64,000 bases of DNA from Burkholderiales bacterium. Lineage in GTDB: Bacteria > Pseudomonadota > Gammaproteobacteria > Burkholderiales > Ga0077523. The notes under the pieces are model-generated. The model had not been told where the DNA came from. It worked only from the letters and a program-made list of their open reading frames with translations, and did not search any database. Shown here piece by piece: positions 45,188 to 54,090 of the stretch. The stretch covers positions 204,200 to 268,199 of the forward strand of contig JALHMS010000004.1 in the NCBI GenBank assembly GCA_022843925.1, read 5' to 3'. The position numbers were made by a program, and so were the translations under genes. How positions within the stretch are numbered: the stretch's first letter is position 1; each line of letters opens with the position of its first letter.

Positions 45188-45664
45188 TCAATGGGCGTTC
45201 CGGCTGGCGGGGTTGGCGAGGTTCGCGCGCACCTGTTGCAACGCCCAGCGCAGCACGCCTTCCATGCCCTCGGGAAGGCCTGCCACCGCCGCGCGGTTCA
45301 GTGCGTCGATGCGTGGGGCGATCTCGTCGAAGAGACGCCGGCCCGGCGGCGTCAGGGCAAGACGCACGATGCGGAGATCGCGCTCGTCGGCCAGGCGTAC
45401 CACCAGATCGTCGTCGACCATGCGGTCCACAGTGCGGGAGAGCGTGCTGCGCTCCAGCGCCGTCAGTTCCGCCAGTTCGTTCATCGTGCAGCGGTCGCGG
45501 GCCCGAAGCGATGCGAGCGTGCGCCACGCCGGCACACGCAAACCGTGGGCTTCGAGCGCCTCGGCCACCTGCAGGTCGCGCAGCGCCTGGACCTGCGTCA
45601 CCCAGAAGAACAGGTGGCCGTCTAGATCGAAGCTGGCAGTGGATGTGTCCCGCTGGCGCGGCAT
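45188..45664 (-). CDS. MarR family transcriptional regulator
   Basis: A 158-residue MarR-type winged-helix repressor: the DNA-binding region spans about residues 45-105 (RCTMNELAELTALERSTLSR, then the wing ADERDLRIVRLALT). ATG 45664 gives normal length; longer starts add 29 unlike residues. It is the first gene of the MarR-alpha-beta operon, and the perfect palindrome at 45772-45789 in its upstream gap is the likely operator. A phenolic or aromatic acid ligand is inferred from context. Confidence 0.9.
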   Translation of the reverse strand: MPRQRDTSTASFDLDGHLFFWVTQVQALRDLQVAEALEAHGLRVPAWRTLASLRARDRCTMNELAELTALERSTLSRTVDRMVDDDLVVRLADERDLRIVRLALTPPGRRLFDEIAPRIDALNRAAVAGLPEGMEGVLRWALQQVRANLANPASRNAH

Positions 45665-45771
45665 CAAAACGATTCCGGATCCGATTTCCGAGAGCGTAGG
45701 ACTGGATGCGTGAAAACGCAAACATGTTGTCGCTGCTGCGCGCCCGGTCATCCATAGAGGAGCGCGAGGTG

Positions 45772-45789
45772 AATGTGCGAACGCACATT
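45772..45789. promoter_or_regulatory. Perfect 18-bp palindrome, probable MarR operator
   Basis: AATGTGCG and CGCACATT form 8-bp arms around a central AA, with no mismatch. It lies 108 bp upstream of the MarR start and 63 bp upstream of the isomerase-like gene, so it could control both divergent units. Confidence 0.7.
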
Positions 45790-45851
45790 ACGTCAGGGCT
45801 GGCGCCGAGCGCGCCGCAGCGTACCATTCCCGTCTCCCGAGGAGCCCATCC

Positions 45852-46514
45852 ATGCCCCCCCGCCCCCTGCTCGAGTGGTACTTCGATCCCATCTCGCCCT
45901 TCGCCTATCTGCAGTGCGAGCGCCTGCCCGAGATCGAGGCCGTCGCCGACGTGCGCCGAATTCCGGTCCTCTTCGCGGGTCTGCTCGGCCACTGGGGGCA
46001 GAAGGGACCGGCGGAGATCGGGCCCAAGCGCCGCTTCACGTATCGATTCGCGGTGTGGCGGGCCCAGGTGCTGGGCGTGCCGATGCGCCTGCCGCCGGCG
46101 CATCCGTTCGATCCGCTCAAGCTGCTGCGCCTCGCCATGGCGCTCGATGGGCGCCCCGATGCGGTCAGCGCCATCTGCCGGTTCGTCTGGGCCGAGGGGC
46201 GGTCGACCACGGACTCGGCCGATTGGGCTGCACTGTGCGCATCGCTGGGCGTCGCTGACGGGGATGGGCTCGTCTCGCGCGACGATGTGAAGGCAGGCCT
46301 GCGTGCCGCCACGGAGCGCGCGGTGGCGCTCGGCGTGTTCGGAGTCCCCACGTTGCGGATGCCCGACGGGGAACTCTTCTGGGGCGAGGACGCCACCGAC
46401 ATGGCGCTCGACCATCTGCGCGGGGTGCCCATCTTTCGCGACGCGCAGATGCTGCGTGCCGATGACATCCCCGTGGGGAAGGCGCGTGCGGGCATGGCGC
46501 CCGGCGGAGGCTGA
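45852..46514 (+). CDS. 2-hydroxychromene-2-carboxylate isomerase/DsbA-like protein
   Basis: A 220-residue thioredoxin-fold protein of the HCCA isomerase (kappa-class GST/DsbA) family. It opens with EWYFDPISPFAYLQCERL, the family's SPxAY element with the active-site serine, and closes with GVFGVPTLRM. HCCA isomerase acts in naphthalene-type degradation with glutathione. Placement opposite the dioxygenase operon across the shared palindrome supports an aromatic pathway. Confidence 0.88.
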   Translation: MPPRPLLEWYFDPISPFAYLQCERLPEIEAVADVRRIPVLFAGLLGHWGQKGPAEIGPKRRFTYRFAVWRAQVLGVPMRLPPAHPFDPLKLLRLAMALDGRPDAVSAICRFVWAEGRSTTDSADWAALCASLGVADGDGLVSRDDVKAGLRAATERAVALGVFGVPTLRMPDGELFWGEDATDMALDHLRGVPIFRDAQMLRADDIPVGKARAGMAPGGG

Positions 46515-46573
46515 CCCTCCAGCCCCCTCGCGTGCTGCCGTTAGAGGGGGCTATCCCCTTCGACCGGTCCGCG

Positions 46574-46975
46574 ATGCCGTCCCTCCGCCGTCTACTCACC
46601 TGGCTGCCCGTTGCAGCGCTTCTCGCAGGCTGCGACGACTACCGTGCGGAATCCACCCGCCGCGAGATCTACAAGCTCGCGTTCCGGACTGCACAGTTCC
46701 AGGAGGCGCTGGAGCGCTGCGAGGCCGATCCGAAGGTGCTTGCGAAGCACGACACGGCCTGGCGCGAAATCTTCGATGCAGCCGTACCTTGGCTAGAGAT
46801 GGAGCGCGCCGACATCACCGCGCGGCAGGATGCCGGGCGCCAGGGCCTCTCCGACGATGCCGAACTGGGCTGCGAGATCGTCCTGAAGGCGACGAGGATC
46901 TCCTTCGCGGCCGCCGACCGTTGGGCCACCCGGATCGCCGAAGAGGAGTACTGCGGGATCATGGACTGCGAGTGA
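46574..46975 (+). CDS. Hypothetical lipoprotein
   Basis: A 133-residue predicted lipoprotein: basic start RRLLTWLPVAALLAGC with lipobox LAGC at about residue 21. The mature part is helical and charged with four further cysteines, ending EEEYCGIMDCE. No family recognised. ATG 46574 gives a clean signal; a GTG at 46532 would lengthen the leader. It is convergent with the DAHP synthase gene over 12 bp. Confidence 0.65.
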   Translation: MPSLRRLLTWLPVAALLAGCDDYRAESTRREIYKLAFRTAQFQEALERCEADPKVLAKHDTAWREIFDAAVPWLEMERADITARQDAGRQGLSDDAELGCEIVLKATRISFAAADRWATRIAEEEYCGIMDCE

Positions 46976-46987
46976 TCCCGCAGGACG

Positions 46988-48091
46988 TCAGCGCAGGTTC
47001 ACGACCTCGGCACCTTCCGGATGCGCCCGCCTGCGGAGCGGATCGCGGATCCTCGTGCGCACTTCCCGCAACACCTTCTCGGTGCGCTCCCAGTCGAGGC
47101 ATGCGTCGGTGACCGACACCCCGTAGCGCAGTTGCGAGAGATCCGCCGGGATCGACTGATTGCCGAAGCCGATGTTGCTCTCGAGCATCACGCCCACGAT
47201 CGACCGGTTGCCCTCGGCGATCTGCGCCGCGATGTCGTGCATCACGAGCGGCTGGAGCGCAGCGTCCTTGTTCGAGTTCGCGTGGCTCGCGTCGACGATG
47301 ATGTTGCACGGCAGCTGGTTCTTCGTGAGCGCCTGCTCGACGAGCGCGATGGTCACGGAGTCGTAGTTCGGTCCCTTCGATCCACCCCGGAGGACGATGT
47401 GCCCGTAGCGATTTCCGCCCGTGCGGATGATCGCGACGGCGCCTTCAGAGTTGATGCCGAGGAAGCTGTGCGGCCGAGAGACCGACAGCAGCGCGTTGAT
47501 CGCGACCTGCAGCCCGCCGTCGGTGCCGTTCTTGAACCCCACGGGAGTCGACAGGCCGCTGGCCATCTCGCGGTGCGTCTGGGATTCCGTGGTGCGGGCG
47601 CCGATCGCGCTCCAGCTCACGAGGTCGCCGAGGTACTGGGGGCTGATGGGGTCGAGCGCCTCCGTGCCGGCGGGCAGACCCAGTTCGTTGATGTCGAGCA
47701 GCACCTTCCGCGCGAGCTGGAGGCCGTGCTCGATGTCGAACGAGTCGTTCATGTGCGGGTCGTTGATGAGCCCCTTCCAGCCGGTGGTGGTGCGGGGCTT
47801 CTCGAAGTAGACGCGCATCACGAGGTACAGCGAATCGCTCACTTCGTCGGCGAGGGTCTTCAGCCGGCGCGCGTAGTCGATGGCGGCCACGGGATCGTGG
47901 ATGGAGCACGGACCCACCACCACGAGCAGGCGATGATCCGTGCGATCGAGGATGCGTTCCATCGTGGCGCGGCCTTCCACGACGGTCTCGCTGGCGCGCT
48001 CCGTCAATGGAACGCGGCGTCGGATCTCTTCCGGGGTCGCGAGGACATCCTGCGCGACGACGTTGGTGTTCTGGATCTTGTGTTCCTGCAT
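46988..48091 (-). CDS. aroG: 3-deoxy-7-phosphoheptulonate synthase (class I, AroFGH type)
   Basis: A 367-residue DAHP synthase that joins phosphoenolpyruvate and erythrose 4-phosphate in the first step of aromatic amino acid synthesis. Motifs VVGPCSIHDP, RVYFEKPRTTTGWKGLINDP, GFKNGTDG, RGGSKGPNYD and VDASHANSNK are all present. ATG 48091 starts MQEHKIQN; a 12-residue longer start is less usual. Which isozyme (Phe, Tyr or Trp feedback) cannot be told with certainty. Confidence 0.95.
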   Translation of the reverse strand: MQEHKIQNTNVVAQDVLATPEEIRRRVPLTERASETVVEGRATMERILDRTDHRLLVVVGPCSIHDPVAAIDYARRLKTLADEVSDSLYLVMRVYFEKPRTTTGWKGLINDPHMNDSFDIEHGLQLARKVLLDINELGLPAGTEALDPISPQYLGDLVSWSAIGARTTESQTHREMASGLSTPVGFKNGTDGGLQVAINALLSVSRPHSFLGINSEGAVAIIRTGGNRYGHIVLRGGSKGPNYDSVTIALVEQALTKNQLPCNIIVDASHANSNKDAALQPLVMHDIAAQIAEGNRSIVGVMLESNIGFGNQSIPADLSQLRYGVSVTDACLDWERTEKVLREVRTRIRDPLRRRAHPEGAEVVNLR

Positions 48092-48251
48092 GACGGCTTC
48101 CCCGGGGACGAAAACAGCCGCCTGCACCGGCGGCGGAGGGCGCTGATTCTACGGGAGGTCGCGGAGGCGGCGAAGCCGGCGGCAAGGCGACAACCTCAAT
48201 CACTGCAGGCGCACGCCGTTATGCCTCCCGATCCGCCCCGACACAGCGCCC

Positions 48252-49754
48252 ATGAAACGACTCCTCCTGCTCTGCCCCCTGCTATTGCCGATGGCCGCTC
48301 CCGCAGCCGACTGGATCACGATCACCCGCCTGCCAGATGTGACGATCGAGTTCGACAAGGACAGCGCCATCCGCGATGGCGAGGTGGCCCGCGGATGGGA
48401 TCGGGCCACCCATGCAGCGGAACAGGGCGGGCCCGGCAGTGGGGACGTCGCGTTCCGCATCGCGAAGACGCTCGTCAGGTACGACTGCGTCCGGCGGACG
48501 GTCGTCCCGCTCGTGCGGGTCTTCGCCCGCGCCGACGGTGTCGAGATCCAGCGCCTGTACCTCGAAGGGGCCGAACTTCCGCAGCCCGTGGTGCCCGACA
48601 CGCCGCGCGAGGGCATGCTGGCGATCGCGTGCAAGGCCCGCGGTCCCGCGCCGGCGCAGACGGCGCCGATCAAGACGAGCGTGATGGCAGCCGATGGCGT
48701 CGCGCAGCCGCCCGAGGGCGCCAAGCCGAAGCCGGACAAGCCGGTGGCCAAGCCCGTCTCCAAGCCGGAGGGCGATGCTGCGAAGAAGCCCGAGGACGCG
48801 GCGAGGACCGACCCCACCAAGACCGAACCACCCAAGACGGATGCGGCCAAGGCCGCTCCGGAGAAGGCGCCAGTCAAGCCGGCCGCGCCGGCTGCGGATC
48901 CCAAGGCCAAGCCGGCCCCGGAGAAAGCCGCCGTCGCCGCGAAGGCGGAGGCGCACGGAAAGCCCACCGAGGCGGCCAAACCCGACGCACACGGCAAGTC
49001 CGACAAGCATGGCGCGAAACCGGACGCTGAGAAGGACGCGTCCGACAAGGGCGAAAAGGGCGAGAAGCCCGCGCAGCCGGCACGCTGGACCTACGCAGGG
49101 CCGACCGGGGCGGTCAACTGGCACAAGCTCTCCCCCGATTACGCCCTGTGCGGGCACGGCCAGCGGCAGTCCCCCATCGATATCAAGGATGGCATCCGCG
49201 TGACGCTCGACGGCATCAAGTTCGACTACAAGCCGTCCGCGTTGAAGGTCCTCAACAACGGTCACACGGTCCAGGTGGCCTACGATCCGGGCAGTTCGAT
49301 CACCGTGGGCGGGACGACCTTCGAACTGATCAACTTCCACTTCCATCGGCCCGCGGAGGAGCGGGTCAACGGTCGGCCCTTCGACATGGTGGCGCACCTG
49401 GTCCACAAGTCGAAGGAAGGGGCGATCGCCGAGGTTGCCGTGCTCATGATGGCGGGCGACGAGAACCCCTTCATCAAGAACCTCTGGAACCATCTGCCGC
49501 TCGACGTCGGGATGGAGGAAGCGCCTGCCGGCGTCACGATCGACGTGATGCAGTTGCTGCCGAAGATCCGTGGGTATTTCACCTACATGGGTTCGATGAC
49601 CACGCCGCCGTGCTCGGAGGGCGTCCGGTGGATCGTGATGCGCACGCCGGTGCAGGTGTCCCGCGCGCAGGTGAACGTCTTCGGTCGCCTGTACGAGAAC
49701 AATGCCCGACCGATCCAGCCCGCCCACGCCCGCCTGGTGAAGGAGGTCCATTGA
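48252..49754 (+). CDS. Exported alpha carbonic anhydrase with N-terminal domain and Lys/Pro/Ala linker
   Basis: A 500-residue exported protein. A signal peptide (residues 1-19) precedes a domain of about 110 residues (WITITRLPDVTIEFDKDS) that resembles small surface-adhesin E-like domains. Then about 140 residues of Lys, Pro, Ala and Asp-rich linker (about 145-278) lead to an alpha carbonic anhydrase domain. Zinc ligands are H363 and H365 in NFHFHRPAE and H382 in VAHLVHK; SPIDI and TTPPCSEGVRW are canonical. The second-shell Glu before the third His is Val here. It should hydrate CO2 in the periplasm. It is divergent from the DAHP synthase gene. Confidence 0.9.
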   Translation: MKRLLLLCPLLLPMAAPAADWITITRLPDVTIEFDKDSAIRDGEVARGWDRATHAAEQGGPGSGDVAFRIAKTLVRYDCVRRTVVPLVRVFARADGVEIQRLYLEGAELPQPVVPDTPREGMLAIACKARGPAPAQTAPIKTSVMAADGVAQPPEGAKPKPDKPVAKPVSKPEGDAAKKPEDAARTDPTKTEPPKTDAAKAAPEKAPVKPAAPAADPKAKPAPEKAAVAAKAEAHGKPTEAAKPDAHGKSDKHGAKPDAEKDASDKGEKGEKPAQPARWTYAGPTGAVNWHKLSPDYALCGHGQRQSPIDIKDGIRVTLDGIKFDYKPSALKVLNNGHTVQVAYDPGSSITVGGTTFELINFHFHRPAEERVNGRPFDMVAHLVHKSKEGAIAEVAVLMMAGDENPFIKNLWNHLPLDVGMEEAPAGVTIDVMQLLPKIRGYFTYMGSMTTPPCSEGVRWIVMRTPVQVSRAQVNVFGRLYENNARPIQPAHARLVKEVH

Positions 49755-49812
49755 GCGTCCGCCGGACGCGACAGACCCGACGGAGTGGCTGCGCAGCCAC
49801 CCCGGTACATGA

Positions 49813-50139
49813 CTACTTCACCTTCGAGTAGCTCGTCGGCTGCAGGAAGTAGTTGGTGATCTTTGCGACGATCGGACCGTTCTTCTCGGTCTCGGCGCGC
49901 TTCTCGATCCATTCGGGATCGGCCATGAAGCCGCCCCACACGCGCTCCCGTTCCGCCATGTCCTGCCATTCGAGCAGGTAGTAGAGGTCCACGTTCGAAT
50001 CGCCCACGAGCACGGTCCAGAAGCCGGCCTGGCGGATGCCGTGCCGCTCCCAGATCTTCAGCGTGATGGTTTCGAAGCGACGGTTGAGTTCGGGCAGCTT
50101 GCCGGGCAGGCAGTGGTAGATGCGCAGTTCGTGGATCAT
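49813..50139 (-). CDS. NIPSNAP family protein
   Basis: A 108-residue ferredoxin-like alpha/beta protein of the NIPSNAP family, recognised from IHELRIYHCLPGKLPELNRRFE and LLEWQDMAERERVWGGFMADPEW. Bacterial members are common near degradation genes, but their function is unknown. ATG 50139; the gene lies 43 bp after the AraD1-like gene on the same strand. Confidence 0.88.
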   Translation of the reverse strand: MIHELRIYHCLPGKLPELNRRFETITLKIWERHGIRQAGFWTVLVGDSNVDLYYLLEWQDMAERERVWGGFMADPEWIEKRAETEKNGPIVAKITNYFLQPTSYSKVK

Positions 50140-50182
50140 GCGGAGAGGTTCCTGGAAGGGGTGGTTCTGAGCGGGTGGTGGT

Positions 50183-51181
50183 TCAGAGGGCGCGCACGGC
50201 AAAGTGGCGCAAGGGCTCGGCAGGCTTGCCGAGGGTGTTGCGCAGCGGCCGGCCGAAGCCGTCCGCCGAGATCTCGAAGACGTCGCCCGGCGCCGTCTGC
50301 ACGTTCTGCGTGAAGCTGCCGGTGGCGGCGCCGAAGTAGTGCACGTGGACGTCGCCGGGGGTGCGGAACTGGCGATAGCGGAAATGATGGTGCTCGAGGT
50401 TCGCGACCGAGTGACACATGTTGTCCTCACCCGACAGCCATTCGGAGGACCAGAGCACCTCGCCATCGCGCAGCAGCCGCGCATGTCCGCGGACGGACGC
50501 CGGCAGCGGCCCCGTGCGCAGTTCCGGGCCGAAGCTGCTCTCGCGCAACTTCGAGTGGGCGAGGTAGAGGTAGTTGCGGCGCTCGGTGACGTGATCGGAG
50601 TACTCGTTGCCGAGCGCGAAACCGAGCCGCACCGGCGAGCCGTCGTCCGCGATCACGTAGAGGCCGGCGACCTCCACTTCCTCGCCACCATCGGCTGCGA
50701 AGGCCGGCAGTTCCAGTGCGCCGCCCGGCGGCACGACCCAGCGACCGTCGCCCTTGTAGAACCACTCGGGTGCCGTCCCGATCTCGCCAGTGGCCGGCTT
50801 CCCGCCTTCGATTCCCCATTTGAACATTTTCATGGAGTCGGTGAGCGCATCGTCCGACTGCTGCAGCTTCGCGTGCATCGAATCGCGCGCGGCGGCGCTG
50901 CCGAGGTGGGAGAGTCCGGTGCCCGTCACGAGGCAGCGTGCGGGATCGGGATGATCCAGCGGCGGCAGCAGGCGATGCTCCGCGACGATGGCGTCGTAGT
51001 CCTCGCGGCGCCCGGAGGCGCGGGCCGCCGCGATCGCTTCCAGTGAGCGCCCGGTGCGGAGTGCCTCGAGCGCGAGCCGGTAGACGCGATCGATGCCGTC
51101 GAGCGGTTCGATGGCATCGTCGTCGGTGACCCGCCCGACGTGTCGTTGGCCATCTCGGCCGGTGTATTGAACGAGCCTCAA
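50183..51181 (-). CDS. AraD1/GguC family protein (FAH fold)
   Basis: A 332-residue protein of the AraD1/GguC branch of the fumarylacetoacetate hydrolase superfamily. Typical segments are LVTGTGLSHLGSAAARDSMHAK, EVEVAGLYVI, ALGNEYSDHVTE and GDVHVHYFGA. Relatives take part in pentonate or galactose-type sugar-acid breakdown as keto-acid dehydratases. The divergent neighbour is an alpha/beta hydrolase. Confidence 0.88.
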   Translation of the reverse strand: MRLVQYTGRDGQRHVGRVTDDDAIEPLDGIDRVYRLALEALRTGRSLEAIAAARASGRREDYDAIVAEHRLLPPLDHPDPARCLVTGTGLSHLGSAAARDSMHAKLQQSDDALTDSMKMFKWGIEGGKPATGEIGTAPEWFYKGDGRWVVPPGGALELPAFAADGGEEVEVAGLYVIADDGSPVRLGFALGNEYSDHVTERRNYLYLAHSKLRESSFGPELRTGPLPASVRGHARLLRDGEVLWSSEWLSGEDNMCHSVANLEHHHFRYRQFRTPGDVHVHYFGAATGSFTQNVQTAPGDVFEISADGFGRPLRNTLGKPAEPLRHFAVRAL

Positions 51182-51331
51182 GATCCTCCCCCCGGGCGCT
51201 GTGCCGCGCCACTGTTCTGGAGCGTCGAGGATCCCCCGAAGGCGCGCGGCCGGTCAAGCCACGTCGCCATCACCTCCTGTACTCTCGCGGCGATCGGCGA
51301 CGACACGTCCGAAGACACGAGGAGAACGCGC

Positions 51332-52123
51332 ATGCAGGTCACTGCCAACGGCATCCGGATCGAATACAGCGTCGCGGGCGAGGGCCCGTGGCTCGTCCTG
51401 AGTCATTCACTCGCTTGCGCTGGCGCCATGTGGGCGCCGCAGGTGGCGGCGCTGCGGGATCGGTTTCGCGTGCTCGCGTTCGACACCCGCGGACACGGTG
51501 GCACCGAGGCGACTGCGGGTGCGTACACGCTCGACCTCCTGGCCGACGATCTCGAGGAGATGCTGACCGCGCTCGGCATCGGTCGGTGCCACTACATGGG
51601 CCTGTCGATGGGCGGCATGATCGGGATGACCCACGCGTTGCGGCATCCCGGGCGCTTCGAGAGTCTTGCGCTGTGCGACACCACCAGCCGCATCGGACCG
51701 GAGGCGCGCCCGATCTGGTCGCAGCGCATCGCGACCGTCGAGGCGCAGGGCATGGCGCCGATCGTGGAGCCGACGCTTGCGCGGTGGTTCACGCCGGCGT
51801 TCCACCGGACGCATCCCGACGTCCTCGCGGGTGTCGGTGCGATGATCCGCGCGACGCCTCCTGCCGGATACACGGGGTGCTGCCACGCGATCCAGGCGCT
51901 CGACCTCACCGACCGGCTCGGCGGCATCGACGTGCCGACGCTGGTGGTCGTCGGCGATCAGGATGTCGGGACACCCGTCGAGGCATCGCGCGCGATCCAT
52001 CTGGCGATCCCCGGTGCGCAGTTGGCGGTGATTCCGTCGGCTTCGCATCTCTCGAATCTCGAGCAGCCCGAGACCTTCAACCATCTCGTCTCCACGTTCC
52101 TTCGACGCCTTCCGCGGTCTTGA
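51332..52123 (+). CDS. Alpha/beta hydrolase, 3-oxoadipate enol-lactonase-like
   Basis: A 263-residue alpha/beta hydrolase resembling PcaD. The nucleophile is in GLSMGGMIGM (about residue 92), the acid in VVGDQDVGTP and the histidine in PSASHLSNLE. PcaD opens the enol-lactone in the beta-ketoadipate route. ATG 51332 follows GAGGAGAA. Substrate assignment rests on similarity; no other pca genes are adjacent. Confidence 0.87.
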   Translation: MQVTANGIRIEYSVAGEGPWLVLSHSLACAGAMWAPQVAALRDRFRVLAFDTRGHGGTEATAGAYTLDLLADDLEEMLTALGIGRCHYMGLSMGGMIGMTHALRHPGRFESLALCDTTSRIGPEARPIWSQRIATVEAQGMAPIVEPTLARWFTPAFHRTHPDVLAGVGAMIRATPPAGYTGCCHAIQALDLTDRLGGIDVPTLVVVGDQDVGTPVEASRAIHLAIPGAQLAVIPSASHLSNLEQPETFNHLVSTFLRRLPRS

Positions 52124-52216
52124 GGCCGCGGGCGGCGCGCGATCCGTTCCGCACGCGGGCCGTGGCGATGCGACCCGGTGCCATAATCGGCGCCCTGTTT
52201 TCCCTGGAGTGTTCCG

Positions 52217-52819
52217 ATGTTCTCTCGCGGTCTTCAGCGTTGGCGTGTGTCTGTCGCGATCGCGTTCGTCCCGATCGCGTTCGCCGCCATGTCCCTCTGT
52301 GCTCACGCGCACAGCGATTCGGATCACGACGATGCGGCCGACGTCGGCTTCTTCGACTGCGAGCATCTGCCCGCCGGGGCATCGACGTCGCTCCCGACCC
52401 CGCTCGACGGTTGGGCGAAACTCGAATGCACGGCCGCAGGCCAGAAGCTCGTCGCGAAGTTGCCCTGGCGGTGGCGTTTCCCGGGAAGCTGGCTGAACCG
52501 GCCGGAACTGCCTGCCTGGGCGCCAGCTGCATCCTTCACGCTCCCCGGACCGAAGCACTTCGTGAAGATGGAGATCGTCGAGCTCGACGCCCAGGGCATC
52601 GACGCCGGGCACGAGAAGCTGATGCGCGACTCCGCGACGTATCGCTTCCACGTCGAGACCCGCCCGATCGCGATGCACCGGATGACGGTGCTGAACAGTC
52701 TCGGTCACGTCATGGATGTCTACTTTCCCACCGTCTCGGACGACCTTCGCTGGGCCATCCCCTGCGTGCCCGACTGCCGTCCCGAGTACGCCTTCCTCAT
52801 CGAGCGCGCACCGCGCTGA
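52217..52819 (+). CDS. Exported hypothetical protein
   Basis: A 200-residue protein with a signal peptide (residues 9-32, ending AHAH) followed by an acidic His/Asp segment (SDSDHDD) and a domain rich in Trp and Pro. Four cysteines remain in the mature part. No family recognised. A CATAAT at 52183-52188 could serve as its -10. It is followed after 12 bp by the FAH gene, so they may be cotranscribed. Confidence 0.65.
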   Translation: MFSRGLQRWRVSVAIAFVPIAFAAMSLCAHAHSDSDHDDAADVGFFDCEHLPAGASTSLPTPLDGWAKLECTAAGQKLVAKLPWRWRFPGSWLNRPELPAWAPAASFTLPGPKHFVKMEIVELDAQGIDAGHEKLMRDSATYRFHVETRPIAMHRMTVLNSLGHVMDVYFPTVSDDLRWAIPCVPDCRPEYAFLIERAPR

Positions 52820-52831
52820 CCCGGAGTCCCC

Positions 52832-54016
52832 ATGCAGCTTTCGGCAGAAAGAATTCTTCCCGACGACACCGACGACGCCCTCCTGGTGGGCCGTGCCTGG
52901 GTTCCGGGACCGCTCGCCGGACCGAGCCCCGTCGTGGTCCGCAAAGGGCAGGTGCTGGACGTCTCGCACATCGCCCCGACCACTTCCGATCTGCTCGCCG
53001 CGGATGATCTCGTGCCGCGCCTTCACCGCGCACTCGACGACGGCCGCACCCGGCCGCTGGGCGACGTCGCGTCGCTCATCGCCAACAGCCACGCCGATCG
53101 ACGCGATCCGAATCGTCCGTACCTGCTCGCGCCCTGCGATCTGCAGGCGGTACGCGCCTGCGGCGTGACGTTCGTCGCGAGCATGCTGGAGCGCGTGATC
53201 GAGGAACACGCGAAGGGTGACGCCGCGCAGGCCGACGAGATCCGTGCGACGCTCGGACGCGAGATCGGCGCGTCGCTGTCGAGCGTGAAGCCCGGCTCCC
53301 CGGGGGCCCAGCGCGTGAAGGCGCTGCTCGTCGAGCGCGGACTCTGGTCGCAGTACCTCGAAGTGGGCATCGGACCGGACGCCGAGGTGTTCAACAAGGC
53401 CCAGCCGTTGTCGGCGGTGGGACTGGGCGCGGAGATCGGGATTCTCGACGCATCTTCGTGGAACAACCCCGAGCCGGAACTGGTGCTCGCGGTGAATCCG
53501 CGCGGCGAGGTCGTCGGTGCGGCGCTCGGCAACGACGTGAACCTCCGCGACTTCGAAGGCCGCAGCGCGCTGCTGCTCGGCCGCGCGAAGGACAACAACG
53601 CGAGTTGCGCCATCGGCCCGTTCATCCGCCTGCTCGACGAGCGTTTCGGCGTCCAGGATCTCCGACGCATCGAGATCGAGACCCGGGTCGACGGGCCGGA
53701 AGGCTTCACCGTCGAGGGGCGCTATGCGCTCACGCAGATCAGTCGGGATCCGCTGGAGCTCGTCCGGCACGCGATGGGCACGCATCATCAGTATCCGGAC
53801 GGGATGATGCTGTTTCTCGGGACGGCTTTCGCGCCCACGCAGGACCGCGAGGCGCCCGGGCGCGGCTTCACGCACCGGCTGGGTGACGTCGTGTCGATCC
53901 GCGCGAAGCCGCTCGGTACCCTTGTGAATCGCGTGAACCACTGCCATCGCATCCCGCCGTGGACCTTCGGCGTGACGGCACTGATGCGCAATCTCTCGGA
54001 GCGCGGCCTCATCTGA
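52832..54016 (+). CDS. Fumarylacetoacetate hydrolase family protein
   Basis: A 394-residue FAH-fold protein. The C-terminal catalytic domain shows GIGPDAEVFNKAQ, the metal ligand segment NPEPELVLAV, ALGNDVNLRDFEGRSALLLGRAKDNNASCAIGP and GMMLFLGTAFAP. Such enzymes hydrolyse or dehydrate keto-acid chains. It resembles fumarylacetoacetate hydrolases beside sugar-acid and aromatic genes; the exact substrate is unknown. Confidence 0.9.
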   Translation: MQLSAERILPDDTDDALLVGRAWVPGPLAGPSPVVVRKGQVLDVSHIAPTTSDLLAADDLVPRLHRALDDGRTRPLGDVASLIANSHADRRDPNRPYLLAPCDLQAVRACGVTFVASMLERVIEEHAKGDAAQADEIRATLGREIGASLSSVKPGSPGAQRVKALLVERGLWSQYLEVGIGPDAEVFNKAQPLSAVGLGAEIGILDASSWNNPEPELVLAVNPRGEVVGAALGNDVNLRDFEGRSALLLGRAKDNNASCAIGPFIRLLDERFGVQDLRRIEIETRVDGPEGFTVEGRYALTQISRDPLELVRHAMGTHHQYPDGMMLFLGTAFAPTQDREAPGRGFTHRLGDVVSIRAKPLGTLVNRVNHCHRIPPWTFGVTALMRNLSERGLI

Positions 54017-54090
54017 CGCGCGGCGGGGTGCGCCACGGTCCCCGTCCCGTTCGATCCTCACGAAACACGCCCCTCGATCCAGGAGCTTTC

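Noticed and set aside
48117..48134. GCCGCC/GGCGGC hairpin in the aroG leader as an attenuator
   Set aside because: No leader peptide with aromatic codons and no alternative stem or T run could be seen.
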